From Anastrepha obliqua (lineage: Eukaryota; Arthropoda; Insecta; Diptera; Tephritidae), in assembly GCF_027943255.1 (NCBI RefSeq), contig NC_072896.1, positions 38,714,501-38,778,500 on the forward strand: a stretch of DNA of 64,000 nt. The letters run 5' to 3'. Under the pieces are notes generated by a model. It saw nothing but the letters and a program-made list of their open reading frames with translations, did no database searches and had not been told where the DNA came from. Positions within the stretch are counted from its first letter, which is position 1; every line of letters begins with the position of its first letter. Positions 42,820 to 53,660 of the stretch are shown one piece after another. A program made the translations under genes and the position numbers.

Positions 42820-43790
42820 CATCTGGTATCGCTATGGACCGAATTGGGGGCTCACAGTCGCAGACAGAGCACGCAAAGCTATGACCACAATGTACTCCTG
42901 CGGAAGGCTTATTGGGAAAAAATAGGGATTGGAACCCAGAATGATACATTGGCTCTACACAGCTGAACACTCTAAATAAGTGGTCAAACACGGATTATGG
43001 TCACGGTAAAATCCTGGGTGGTACTTTGGGGCTTCCCGGACTGGTGGACTATGCACTCCCGCCTATACTTGCTATTAGATCGTTTACGACCCTCCTACCC
43101 TCAAAGGAAGAGTGAGAACGGGACGATGTGAGACAGGGCGATATCCGAATGACATCTACATTTTCACTGATAGCCAAGCGGCGATAAAATCCCTCACAAA
43201 ACAGTCGACAACCGCCAAGGTAGCCATGAAATGCCGCACATCTCTTAACGAGATAGCTGAATCATTTCACCTAAAGGTAACATGGGTTCCTGGCCATCGT
43301 GACATTGAAGGAACTAACGAGACTCGGCACTAAATTGACTGATGAGTATATAGATAATGACATAGGGATACCCTTACAAACATGTAAGCTACTCATCCTT
43401 GGCGTAATGAAGCCACCTGCAAACCGCCCGTCAACTGTGGCCGACTCTAAATGCTAAACGCACAGAATCTCCTCTAAGCCAAAATAAACACATGATGGGT
43501 GTGCAAACACGTGACTTCTGTAAAAGTTGTCTAGATGAGAACGAGGAAGAGGCAATCTCGCACCTACTGTGCAACTGTCCTGCTCTATCCAGACGCAGGT
43601 TTATTACTCTGGGTAAACAAATTTTTAATGAGTTGGAAGATCTCAATTCTACAGAAATCAGAGGTATTCTAAAATTTTTGAAAAGCACAAAACCAGTTTA
43701 GGAGAGATAGGGACAAGCTCCCCGCGCGGCATCACAATGGGCTATGAGCCTGAGTGTGTTCCATAGGACAACCGCTTCAACCTAACACAA
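42820..43790 (+). mobile_element. LOA-type LINE, internally deleted copy with its 3' end
   Basis: Starts at the RT thumb (NWGLTVADRARKAMTTMYSC), jumps to a damaged connection region, then RNase H (43112..43333: NDIYIFTDSQAAIKSLTKQS, VTWVPGHRDIEG) and the C-terminal motif (43492..43701: FCKSCLDENEEEAISHLLCN, CPALSRRR). The 3' UTR ends near CAACCTAACACAACCTA at about 43777..43793 and shares blocks with the full-length LOA. Closest to the copy at 1..1165. Stops and shifts throughout. Confidence 0.85.
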
Positions 43791-43793
43791 CCT

Positions 43794-44179
43794 ATGACTC
43801 CAAGATGTGCTGACTATAAATTTTGTTGAATATATTAATCAAATATGATAGTTTCTAAATTATGACGGTCACGCTTCTATTAGGCAGACTGCATGTATAA
43901 CGCGCATAAGTTTATCAAAATATACCCCTCACTTAAATTCTGTGCATACAACCTTCATAATCTCCAATGAGCAATTGGGCATCACTCAACACTGCATTAG
44001 AAATACTTATCCATTAAATATCAGTCGCGTTGTTCTCTCTCTTTTTCTTTTTCATTCTCTCTCCCGCTGTCATACACGAGTATGTAAACAAATCAAGTAT
44101 TTTCTGAATATTGTGTTGACAAAACACTCGATTACATAGAAAAGGTATAAATAAAAATGTATACATATACTTCACATAC
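43794..44179. other. kuz intron, downstream of the second exon
   Basis: Host intron sequence next to the donor site at 44174..44179 (minus strand). No other feature seen. Confidence 0.55.
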
Positions 44180-44687
44180 CTTCACGCATGTCCTTGTAAG
44201 CATCATCGACATGTGACTCCTTGTAGATAATGGAATGGAAACCAATATTCCGATTGTCGTCAGTTTGTCCGTTTTTATGATTTCCGGCGGACGTTGGAGA
44301 TGTTTTCAATGGAGCTGATGTCGTCGTTGTACTCGCCATTGTTGTTGTTGGCGCTCTTGTTGTTGTTGTTGTTGAGCTCGTCGTCGACGTTGATGCTGAT
44401 GCTGATGGGCTGCTTGCCGCAGTTGTTGCTGTATACTGTTCTGCAACCAGTCGCTGCGCCAATGGCATTTCTGTACCATTCGTACTAAGTACTGCTGCTG
44501 TTGTTGTTGGTGAAAAATAACGCTTGGCATGTTCAACATAATAGGCGTCACGCTCGGTTATTATTTTACCCTCGAATACCCCATCCAGTATGGAACCAAA
44601 TACGTAACTATTACGATCCCCTATCACTTCGCCCTCGTAAATGTGATCGGTGGCCACATCCAAGGGGAGATTGTTGCTATCATAAAA
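44180..44687 (-). CDS. kuz: kuzbanian (ADAM10-type) prodomain exon
   Basis: Internal exon of a membrane metalloprotease that sheds Notch-pathway proteins; this part is the prodomain. Acceptor TTTGCAG precedes TTTTATGATAGC (44687 downward); donor GAAG|GTATGTG follows at 44180. The exon starts in phase 0 and ends in phase 1 (169 codons plus one base). It opens FYDSNNLPLDVATDHIYEGE, then VIGDRNSYVFGSILDGVFEG and KIITERDAYYVEHAKRYF, the ADAM10 pattern of DHIY.G, S..HGS/FGSI.DG.FEG and YVEPA.RY. A Ser/Thr-rich stretch built from ACA/AGC repeats follows, then FHSIIYKESHVDD, matching the HSVIY segment. The alternative is the paralogue kul; kuz is preferred. Confidence 0.85.
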
Positions 44688-45009
44688 CTGCAAATGGGAA
44701 GAGAAACAGAAGGAAACGAGTACATAAATTTGATAACATAAATTCTGAAATTGTAACTGAAAGTTATAGCAACATATAAACATTTATTATTTACAGTCCG
44801 TGGTCAGCGAATTATGACTGATGTTGACAGCTGGAAAAATTTAAATTTGATTGCTACCAAAAAAACTAAAAAATAAGTAGTTATCTCAAAATAGAAAAAA
44901 GTAGATTTATTTGTTTGTAGTAATACATCATTAACTTGGAACTTCTTTAATTGTTTCTATTGAAGTTGCTATCGTAGTGTTTCAGCTTTGGTACACTTTG
45001 CTTTTACGA

Positions 45010-46560
45010 TAAGCAATTTTCAATGGGACTAATATACCGAGAATTGGCGAGCCATGGTAGCATCTTGATATTCAGACAACTCAGATCATTACTCAGCAAT
45101 TGGGTCACGGACTGTGGTTTAAGTGTAAACCTAAGAAAAACTGAAGTGATGCTATTCACTAAGAAAACCAAGGTACCAAACCTTAATCTCCCAAAATTAA
45201 ACGGCGTTAGTCTCACGCTAACCCAACAGGCAAAATACCTAGGTGTTATCCCAAACCCCAATCTCAGCTGGATGTCCAACGTAGAGTATAGGCTAAAGAA
45301 AGCGAATATAGAACTTTACAGGTGTAAGAGAATGTTAGGTAAACAATGTAGTATCCAACCAAAACTATCCAATTGGTCCTACACAGCCATTGTAACGCCA
45401 ATACTAACATATGCAACAACAAAAACTAAGCTAAACAAGATACAAAGAATATCGTGTATCTTAACTACAGGAGCCCCTAGCACCAGTCCTACTGAAGCGC
45501 TCAATGTACTAACTCATCTGCTACCATTAGATTTACACATTAAAACAATAGCTTCTTGCAGCGCGGCGAGAGTCAGAGACATAGGAAGCTGGACAACAAG
45601 GTCGTACGGTCATAGTAAGATCCTCCTACAAGGACCCTCGCTGCTCAAAAACAGATCAGACTACACAGTCCCTGACCTTAACTTCAAGAAAGACTTTACG
45701 GTGCGTTTTCCACCGAGAGCCGAATGGAGCAAAGGGAAGCTGATTGGAAGATACCATGTCGAAATCTATATCGATGGTTCTAACATGAACTATGGAGTGG
45801 GAGCTGGCTTCCATTCGGAGCCGCTCAAACTATCCCAGTCAATTCGTCTTCCTGACTATGCCAGCGTGTTCCAGGCAGAACTGTTGGCGATCAGAGAAGC
45901 ATGCAAATCACTAAAACTCTACAAAGAAGTTGGTGCAAGAGTAGCTATCTTCTCAGACAGTCAAGCAGCGGCCTTAGATTCCAACTCCACTTCATTCAAA
46001 CTAGTCTTACAGTGTAGAGAGGAGCTGGAACTGCTCAGTTATTGGCTTGAAATTACTCTGATATGGGTTCCCGGTCATAGGAACATACGGGGTAATGGGA
46101 TAGCGGATGAGCTAAAAAGGTTCGACACTAGACTTAGCAGAGATGGTGGCAGTATTCACCCCACTGAACACAATAAAAGTATCCATTGCTTCACACTATC
46201 ATGCTTTAGCCGAAAGAAGATGGAAGCAGCTAACTACCGTCATACAAAATCCAAAGGACGAATGATCTATTAGGATGCTCTCGGGCAAACATCTCACGCA
46301 TCACTGCAACCTTTACAGGCCATTGGAAAGTAAGGAATCATGCAGCCAGACTCAACCTTCCCTTAATCCCATCTGCAGAAGCTGTCAAGCGGAAGGGGCG
46401 AAGGAAAGTCTTTTCCACTACTTATGTGAATGTCCAGGGCTAGCTAGGGCACGACTCCTCTCCTTTGGTAAGCCTTTCTTGCAGCAAATTAATGAGATCT
46501 CAGGCATCGAGATAAAGAATTTGCTGCTATACTTGGACCTCACTAAATGAATCTAACTTT
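45010..46560 (+). mobile_element. LOA-type LINE, 5'-truncated, in the kuz intron
   Basis: Plus-strand copy opposite to kuz. It starts after the RT active site (LLSNWVTDCGLSVNLRKTEV, YLGVIPNPNLSWMSNVEYRL). RNase H follows with EIYIDGSNMNYGVGAGF, SVFQAELLAI, FSDSQAA and LIWVPGHRNIRGNGIADEL. A frame break near 46110-46270 leads into the C-terminal CRSCQAEGAKESLFHYLCEC. Open for 416 codons (45023..46273) and then 91 codons in another frame (46275..46550). A third or fourth LOA subfamily judging by divergence. Confidence 0.85.
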
Positions 46561-47325
46561 GAACACAAAAACAAAAACATCATTTTACGAGGACGATGGT
46601 AGTAAAACGGTGCTGGTCACTAATTAGGATTATTTCAGGGGAAATACTGAACCACTTCAACAACAATAACAACAACAGGTCATTCCTGATGGCCACTACC
46701 TTAGGACAAAAAGCGCCATCCTGCACGAAGTTATAGTCCTTCTGGCTAGGATCCCGACTATCAATGTAGGGTCCTAGAATAATTTCCAAAACTGTTATGT
46801 ACAGAGCAGAGCCATTTGTTTCTTTTACAAAGTTAATTCAATGCTTATATGATGCTTGTATAGCTCCAGAACATTACTTATAGTGGGGGTTCAACAGCAG
46901 AGGTGACGTACATGTCCGAATATTTCCCCCTCTTTCTCCTCTGTATAAATTTATTGGTTCTTCTATCACCGGTTCAAGACGGCATTCATCAATAAAGATA
47001 ACTGTGAGAATGAATATATAGTAATATATATTCACTAGTGCAGGAGAATTTCAAAAAAGTTATTTTTATAGAACGGCGCCGAAACGTTCTGGCGAATAGG
47101 TTGATGCTATACTCCATTAGTTCTTCCAAAATCACTTGACATGCTTCGTAATTAATAGTCAACCATCTCTGGTTGTTGGTTTTTTAATACCTCAACTGAT
47201 TTTTTGATTACCCATTTATTGATAACTTTCATTTTCACGAATTTTACAAGTGAAATCTTTGAAATTCAGACAATTTCAGCTATTTCTGTAGAATTTGCCA
47301 CGACATAAGCCAACTGCTTCTTTGC

Positions 47326-47353
47326 TTTTTTTTTTTTTTTTTTTTTTTTTTTT
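47326..47353. repeat. Homopolymer T run, 28 bases
   Basis: Uninterrupted T tract in the kuz intron; could be the complement of a poly(A) tail of a lost retroposon on the minus strand. Confidence 0.85.
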
Positions 47354-47512
47354 GGTAACAAGTTTCTACAAAACATTCAAAATATATTTCCTTTCTTCAA
47401 TAATTTCCTAAAGTAATCCTATACTTACTTTTTCCAGAAACCACCAAATATGTTTTTAAATAGTCTCTTCAGCAGTATTTTCTACTGAAAGACCAGTCAG
47501 AGGGCGTAATTT

Positions 47513-47725
47513 TCTACTTGTTTTTCATGTACACCCTTTTCGGGGGTTTGGCCGAGTTCTATCCCCAATCGTTTATTATGAAGAGCTTTCTCATGACGGA
47601 AGTACACTCAGTAGTTAAATGTTACCTGAAGATGGTCTACAGTATATTTAGTAGGGTTGGAACCTGGGCGATACCGAATGATAGTCACACGAAAACACAT
47701 TCGGCTACACCTATGGTTTTCATAC
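47513..47725 (-). repeat. Dispersed short retroposon, probable tRNA-derived SINE, copy 2 (longest)
   Basis: On the minus strand the head reads GTAGCCGAATG (47698..47708), like a Pol III A box, and AGGTTCCAACC (47655..47665), like a B box, 33-43 bp further. The body (AGTGTACTTCCGTCATGAGA, AAGCTCTTC) and a 3' part (ACTCGGCCAAACCCCCGAAA, AGGGTGTAC) match copies at 21195 and 53392. The spacing of the boxes fits a tRNA-like promoter. Open frame on the opposite strand is incidental. Confidence 0.65.
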
Positions 47726-48424
47726 TTATTATGAAATTACTATTCAATGTTGAAAAAATTCTAAAACCTTCAGTATTTTTAAAATGTTTCTCTCTTTGTT
47801 TGTCTGGACCAGCTACCAAGCCGGCTGAGCCAGTGCTGAAGGAACTTTCGTTGACCAGGATAACACTTTTAAGCCAGGTGGATGTGATAACGAAATTGCT
47901 CGGAAAAACAAATTTGTAGTCTGAATTTTTAACCCAGTTCGAATGAAGCTTCTAAGAGAGACCAGCTTTTTTTGTGTTTACTATTCATCTTACTTGGACA
48001 CTACTCATTAAAATTTATTAAAATTCCGACACCTAAAGATAGTTTATGGCTATTTCAGAGATACGTTTCGGCACTGAAAAGAGGGCTTTTAAAACGCCTA
48101 ACAATCCATGCTTACGTATCACGACCTAAAAAAAATTACTTTAACTCACTGCATTTCACAAACAAAATTTAACCTCAGGTTATTACTGAATTTGTTATTT
48201 TTTATTGTTATTTTGCCAGCCTAGCTAAGCTAATTCAGATTCAGATTAAAAAAGGTATGAGTACAATAGCAAAAGTCCCCAGCGTGAAGTTCCTATATTT
48301 TTCTCCCTCGTCTGTTATGTATATTGGATCTAAACTTACTTTGTGAAAGGAAAGGATGACTTCATAAATGAAAAAAAAATGCGTGTAGTGCAGTACACAT
48401 AACAGAAGTGTAACTTTCACGACA

Positions 48425-48487
48425 GACAAAGAAAGAGGGAGAGACCCGAGAGAGAATGAGAGAGAAAGAGAGAGAGAGAGAGAAAGA
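48425..48487. repeat. GA-rich microsatellite
   Basis: Run of GAGAGA with AAGA/ATGA interruptions in the kuz intron. Confidence 0.9.
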
Positions 48488-48764
48488 ATATATCTAAATA
48501 AATTCACAACATTTGCAGAGAATACAAACAGACAAAATTTACAAAAAACGGAGAACGGAGAACGGGTCGACCGGTGTAGGTAAATTCCGGACACAAACCG
48601 TGGCAACAAGGTGCACTACTCCGAGCGTTTATCACCCGCACAAACGCAGCGATTTCAGGACCGCAGCAACGGCACCAATTACCGTAAGGCAATACCAATA
48701 AATCCGACGCCGGAATAGATAGCACTTTGCAGTACGCACAAGCACTAGCCAGGAAACGGAAATA

Positions 48765-48925
48765 GGCCCCAAAAAAGTAGGCACCAAAAAAACGCTAAAA
48801 AAATTGGGACCTGAAAACGCCCCAAACAGTAGGCACCAAGGAAATATAACGCCAAAAAGTTGGCACCAAAAATATATTTCCTACAAGTTTGCACCAACAA
48901 ACAAGCGCCACAAAGTAGGCAGTGT
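48765..48925. repeat. Degenerate repeat with core GTAGGCACCAA
   Basis: About five imperfect copies of a word like CGCCAAAAAGTAGGCACCAA (near 48768, 48817, 48851, 48884 and 48906), spaced 22-50 bp, separated by A-rich filler. It ends about 70 bp before the mariner. Confidence 0.6.
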
Positions 48926-48998
48926 TATTTCTTACTGGAAATTAGCAACCACAAGGAAAAACTTAGGAAAAATAGCCTAAAGTGTATCTAAGATATAT

Positions 48999-50247
48999 AG
49001 TCGAAAAAGTCTTTTCGTATTTTGTCAATAGATGTCGTTGGAGTCATCTATCTCCAGTGGTACCAATGACATTGTGTCATATCATATTGTGTTAGAAAGG
49101 TGACATTTTAAGCTTCATTTAACCAAAAAAAAATTAAATTCGGAGAAGTTGGAAAAAAGTTATAGCTGTTCAAATATGAGTGAAACTAGTGAAGAAATTT
49201 TTGTATAAAAAAGGGAAGAATGCCACGCAAGCCAACAATGAAATTTGGGAAGTTTACGGAGACGATGCTGTATCAGTTCGTATAGCACAACAATGGTTCG
49301 CTCGCTTCCGTTCTGGAAATGTCGGTGTGAAAGATACACCTCGCTCCGGTAGACTTATCGTTGAAAAAGTCGCTAAAATTATGGAAAAGATTGACCAGGA
49401 CCGTCACATAAGCTGCCATGACATCGCCAAGGTACTAAATATTCATCATCAAACGGTTTTGAACCATTTAAAAAAGGCTGGTTACAAAAAGAAGCTCGAT
49501 GTTTGGGTACCACATGAATTGTCGGTAAAAAACTTAATGGATCGAATTAACATCTGCGATTCTTTGCTGAAACGAAATGAAATCGAACCATTTCTGAAGC
49601 GAATGGTAACAGGAGACGAAAACTGAATCAAATACGACAATAATGTGCGAAAAAGATCATGGCGCAAGGGTGGTGAAGCTCAACAAATGGTCGCAAAGCC
49701 AGGATTGATGCCTCGAAAGGTTATGCTGTGTGTTTGCTGGGATTGGAAAGGAATCATCCACTATAAGCTGCTCCAGCCTGCTCGAACGATTGATTCTACA
49801 CTTTACTGTCAACAACTGATGAGATTGTAGCAAGCAATCGAAACAAAACGGCCAGAAGTGATCAGCAGCAAGGGCGTCGTCTTCCGTCAGGACAACGCTA
49901 TGCCACACACATCTTTGATGACTCGGCAAAAACTGGGAGAGCTTGGCTGGGAAGTTTTGATGCATCCACCATATAGCCCTGACCTTGGACCATCGGACTA
50001 CCATTTGTTTTGGTCAATGCAGAACTCTCTTAATGGAGTAAAGTTGGCTTCAAGAGAAGCCTGTGAAAATTAATTGTCGCAGTTTTTCGTCGAGAAACCA
50101 CACTGATGGAATAATGTCTCTAGAAGAAAAATGGCAAAAGGTGGTCGACCAAAGTGGTACATATTTGGTTTAATAAAGTTCATATAAATATAAAAAAATG
50201 AGTTGATGTTTGATTAGAAATACGAAAAGACTTTTTCGACTACCCAA
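48999..50247 (+). mobile_element. mariner element in the kuz intron
   Basis: Terminal repeats AGTCGAAAAAGTCTTTTCGT at 48999 and its complement at about 50223..50242. The right end finishes CTACCCAA before TA (50248..50249); the left end has lost the outermost TTGGGT. The transposase reading frame is in one phase throughout but carries nonsense codons. Plus strand, opposite to kuz. Confidence 0.93.
49176..50180 (+). pseudogene. mariner DD34D transposase with in-frame stops
   Basis: Starts near MSETSEEIFV (49176) with a stop at about 49204. Then KGKNATQANNEIWEVYGDDA, WFARFRSGNVGVKDTPRSGR, a helix-turn-helix (ISCHDIAKVLNIHHQTVLNH), WVPHEL and RMVTGDEN (first Asp). After a TGA at 49624 come LCVCWDWKGIIHYKLLQP, a TAG at 49828, FRQDNAMPHTSLMTRQKL and HPPYSPDLGPSDYHLF, then TAA at 50071. 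The last catalytic spacing is 34. After the first few codons all pieces share one frame, so decay has been by substitutions with little or no indel in the main body. Confidence 0.93.
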
Positions 50248-50448
50248 TATAAGGTATAGCTCTCTCTCATTTTCCTCTACGTTATATATTTTTTCTCTCT
50301 CGCGGAATGAAAATGCCCAAAACGTTGCATGGCCTTGAAAGTTTACTCTCCATTCTCGCTCGTACATTGACGCCCCATACGATACTATCGATAATTTTGC
50401 TGTTTTTTCTTTCTAATTTTTTCTTTTTTTTTTGTAATTTTCACTCAC

Positions 50449-50645
50449 CTCTAACTTATCACTAAATGTATTTAAATCACGTTTTAGCCTAAGATGGAAG
50501 TCTCTTCCGTGTGCTGAAAATTTTAAATCTACATGATGATCTTTGGTCACGGATCGTTTCGCTCTATTGTGACTAGCTCGGATGTGCTCATGATCATAGT
50601 TGAGTTCCTCATAGTGCGATATGTATTCGTTGAGTCGACGATGGC
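50449..50645 (-). CDS. kuz: kuzbanian (ADAM10-type) early prodomain exon
   Basis: Acceptor ATTTCCAG precedes GCCATCGTCGAC at 50645; donor GAG|GTGAGTG lies at 50449. It begins two bases into a codon frame (GC) and ends in phase 0, joining directly to the exon at 44687 as DKLE then FYDS. It encodes HRRLNEYISHYEELNYDHEH, a basic SHNRAKRSVT stretch and LKFSAHGRDFHLRLKRDLN, the N-terminal prodomain of ADAM10/Kuzbanian just after the signal peptide. The signal-peptide exon must lie at higher coordinates and was not found in the window. Same strand and gene as the exon at 44180. Confidence 0.87.
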
Positions 50646-50989
50646 CTGGAAATATAGGAAATAAGCGGAATTATTTTCAGTGAAATATACGCAAATTACA
50701 TTAATAAAAATGTACATCTTAATTAATAATTTGTATCTGATTTTCATAAAATAATTTACAACTGACAAACAGCAACCAATTCATATCCACACACATCAAC
50801 AATTTGGGCGATGTGTAAATATCAGAGTTCTAAGGAATATATTAAGCAACTCAAATGATTTCATGATGACGCTTGTCAAAAAGAGAATACAGCCGTCGCG
50901 CTCAATGATTCATAGTAACCTTTTTAACCACGATGTATAGAAAACAAAGGTGGCGCTCATCTCGTATCGCTATTCTGCTCTAAATGAAT
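50646..50989. other. kuz intron upstream of the 50-kb exon
   Basis: No further coding signal. The intron must extend to the right through the elements that follow. Confidence 0.6.
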
Positions 50990-51700
50990 TCTATAGAATC
51001 GTTGTGAGCCTGACCGTCGCGCTTGTGCCCCTACGCGTATTGCGGCCGCTTCTCGCGCAGTCCTCGGCTCAATCGCATCAATTGAAGCCAATGCTGATAC
51101 CCAGTGATGGTTTCGCTTGGTTTTAACCGTTCATAATAAATAACACCAACTTGGTCCTACCAAATACATAGCATAACCTTCGCAGCGTGAATATACGGCC
51201 GAGGCGACGACGTAGAAGCATGACCTGGCAGTCCCCATGACTTTATTTTCTTTGTATTGCTGTAATGAATCCATTTTTTCACCACCCGTTACGATGCGAT
51301 GAAGAAAACCCTTCCTTTTTTGCCGCTGGAGCAGTTGCTCACAGGCGAAAAAACGACGTTCAATATCCCTTGGTGTTAACTCATAAGAAACCCAAGTCCC
51401 CTGTTTCTGAATCTTTTCCAAAGTATGCAATCGTTTGCAAATGGATTGGTAGGTAACTCCCAATACTGAAGCAAGCTCTTTTTCCAATTCAGCGTCTTCG
51501 AAGGTTTTTGGTCTTCCTTTACGCGGACGATCGTCAACATTAAAATCATCGTCTATGAAGCGACGGAACTAACCTCGGTACGTTGTTTCACTTAAAGCAG
51601 CATCTCCATAAACTTTTTATAGCTCTCGATGCGCTTCGGCACAAAATTAGACATTTTCACAAAACCATGGTATTGGTGCAGCGTGAATATCGATATTTAT
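50990..51700 (-). pseudogene. mariner transposase, N-terminal half (mauritiana-like)
   Basis: Minus-strand start MSNFVPKRIESYKKFMEML at about 51653, then a stop, EDQKPSKTLNWKKSLLQYW in shifted frames, MEKELASVLGVTYQSICKRL (second helix-turn-helix), GTWVSYELTPRDIERRFFAC, FLHRIVTGGEKM (first catalytic Asp altered: GGEK for GDEK), and a decayed VGPSWCYLL. The N-terminal MSNFVP and YELTPRDIERR recall the Mos1/mauritiana group. The C-terminal catalytic part and terminal repeats are missing. Confidence 0.75.
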
Positions 51701-52289
51701 TTCCTAAACGGAAAGCTAGCGGAAAGTTATGAAAAATGCAATAAAATGGGCACAGATGTGTAACAACATTGGCAGCAGCCACTTGAAGGATGCCATATTT
51801 TTCCCTTACGATGATCTCCAAGATGCAGATACAGATTTGCATCACTCAAAATATTTTTTTATTTTTTATTCAGTCCAAAGTTATTCAAAAAACAAAATTG
51901 GATGATTAATTGTACATATAGGGTAGGATACAGTTGCGGTCAGGATCTTAGTAGTGCTTATGGCTCATTATATTTAAGTGGCCACGTTTTTTTCATCACA
52001 CCAATTTTTCGCCATCCACTGTAAAATCCGTTAGATTAAGAAGTCGGCTTCAAGTTATGCAATCACTTGTTAAACTTAACCTGTTGATTTCGTTAATTTT
52101 GCATGAAATTTTACTTGCAACGGCCTTTTAGTCAGTCAAAATCTTAGTAGTGCGTGAAAAAGTGTGTGAAATTTAATATTATCGCGACTATCTTTGTGAA
52201 AATTAAAAACAAAAACGCTGAGATAAGTTTATTTAATTCATATTCTGTAGCTAACGGCCAAATTTTTATTGTTCCTCATTCAGTAATGT

Positions 52290-53251
52290 CCTGAAGGAAA
52301 CATTGCACACCCGAGAAAAGCGCCCTCATAAAAAAATTGATTGCTGATGGAAAAACTTATGTAGAAGTGCAAAATATCTTCGGTTGCTCACCAACAATGG
52401 TAGGTAATGCTATCAAGTATATACAAACCAAGTGGCAAAAAGCGTGGAAGAAATCTAGCAATGTCGGCAAGAGAAGTTAAGTCTGTCGTCAGATACTTAA
52501 AGCAGTTTGCATTTGCGGTTGCTACTGAGATAAAAGATGCCTTAAAAGTGTCTTCGAGCGTGGAGACTTGTCGTAGGTGTTTGCGTGACCATGACCTGGG
52601 TGCCCACGGTCCAAGAAAAGTACCGTTGTTGCCAAAACGCATGTAGAAAAGAGACTTCCATTCGCCAAAGAACATATAAATTGGCCTTCGACGAAATGGC
52701 GCCACATGTTATGGTTGGACGAGTCGAAGATTGTCTTGTATGGTGGAAAAGGATCGCGTCAATAAGTAAGACGACCACCTAACACCGAATACCAGGCAAA
52801 GTATACAACAAAAACAATAAAGCATGGTGGTTCTAGCATGGTACTCATTCATTGGCTTAAGGAAATGATGACTGGCGCTTCATATGTTGATATACTCAAG
52901 GACATCATGCTGCCATATGCCAGAGACGAAATGCCGCTTGTTTGGATGTTCCAGCAAGACAACTACCTCAAACACACGTGCAAAGTTGCTAAAAGATGGT
53001 TTGATGAGAGTCAGATCAACGTAATGGAATGGCCGCCACAGTCATCAGACGTAAACCCCATTGAAAATTTGCAGGTTGATGTCAAGGAGGCAGTAGTCCA
53101 ACGCAAGCCAACATCTAATACGCAACTATGGGTGGCTGTAAAGAGCGCATGTGAGTCGATTTCGATTGAAAGATGCCAAAAATTTGTTGACTCAATGCAA
53201 CCCCGTTGTGCTGCAATTCTAAAGAATAAGGGTCATGCAACAAAATACTAA
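52290..53251 (+). pseudogene. Tc1-family transposase, decayed DD34E copy
   Basis: Broken frames give the N-terminal helix-turn-helix (SALIKKLIADGKTYVEVQNI, FGCSPTMVGNAIKY), then FAKEHINWPSTKWRHMLWLD, DESKIVLYGGKG with the first Asp, and an open frame of 137 codons (52838..53251): MVLIHWLKEMMTGASYVDIL, WMFQQDNYLKHTCKVAKRWF with the second Asp, and PPQSSDVNPIENLQVDVKEA with the Glu. The tail NKGHATKY is the usual Tc1 end. Stops near 52479, 52540 and 52770 and frame changes disable it. Confidence 0.88.
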
Positions 53252-53391
53252 TTTAAATATTAAAAAAAACCCCATATAAAAATAAAAATAAAATCATCAT
53301 CATTTACAAGTGTTGTCAAAATTTTTTTTACAATTTGCTACACTACTAAGTTTTTGACCGCTGAAAATTCCCTGCAGTTTTTCTAAATATA

Positions 53392-53474
53392 CAATACAAA
53401 TAGGAGGAGGAGCTCGGCTAAACACCTAACAGAAGTGTACGCGCCAATTATTTATTTATTTCCATTTTTATTTT
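53392..53474 (+). mobile_element. 5'-truncated SINE-like copy 3, nested in the Tc1 right arm
   Basis: Carries GGAGGAGCTCGGCTAAACAC, then GTGTACGCGCCAATTATTTA and an ATTT-rich tail. It is flanked by an exact 14-bp duplication TTTTTCTAAATATA at 53378..53391 and 53475..53488. It matches the complement of 47530..47565. The duplication shows that this family moves by target-primed retroposition. Confidence 0.85.
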
Positions 53475-53660
53475 TTTTTCTAAATATAATTTTACTTTAC
53501 TGAAATAAGAAAAGGGTAGGATTTTTTTTGGGTTTTGATTTGTTTGACATTTGGGCTATAAGAGGGAAAAAATCAAATTTTTATAAAAGCGATTACACGT
53601 AATTTTTTAACCGATTCCATTTTACATATGTGCACTACTAAGATTTTGATCCCAGCTATA

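Larger units (their letters stand above)
44688..50448. other. kuz intron of 5.76 kb filled with elements
   Basis: Lies between two phase-compatible prodomain exons. It carries a LOA fragment, a SINE-like copy, microsatellites, a degenerate ACGCC/GGCACCAA repeat and a mariner. Stretches without named features (46561..47325, 47726..48420) show nothing coding. Confidence 0.8.
51931..53658 (+). mobile_element. Tc1-type element with outer and inner repeat sites
   Basis: Between TA dinucleotides (51929..51930 and 53659..53660). Four copies of a GGTCAAAATCTTAGTAGTG-type word mark the ends: outer left 51938..51957, inner left 52133..52152, inner right 53341..53360 (complement) and outer right 53633..53652 (complement). 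The left arm spans 222 bp and the right arm 318 bp; removing a retroposon and its duplication (97 bp) from the right arm leaves 221 bp. An IR/DR layout like the long-TIR element at 29837 but a different family. Confidence 0.88.

Noticed and set aside
42797..42991. Minus-strand frame with VEPMYHSGFQSLFFPNKPS, also seen at 539..883
   Set aside because: Both are the antisense of the same LOA RT-thumb region, which explains the matching sequence.
47518..47919. 133-codon plus-strand open frame in the kuz intron
   Set aside because: Its first half is the antisense of the SINE-like repeat and no protein motif is present.
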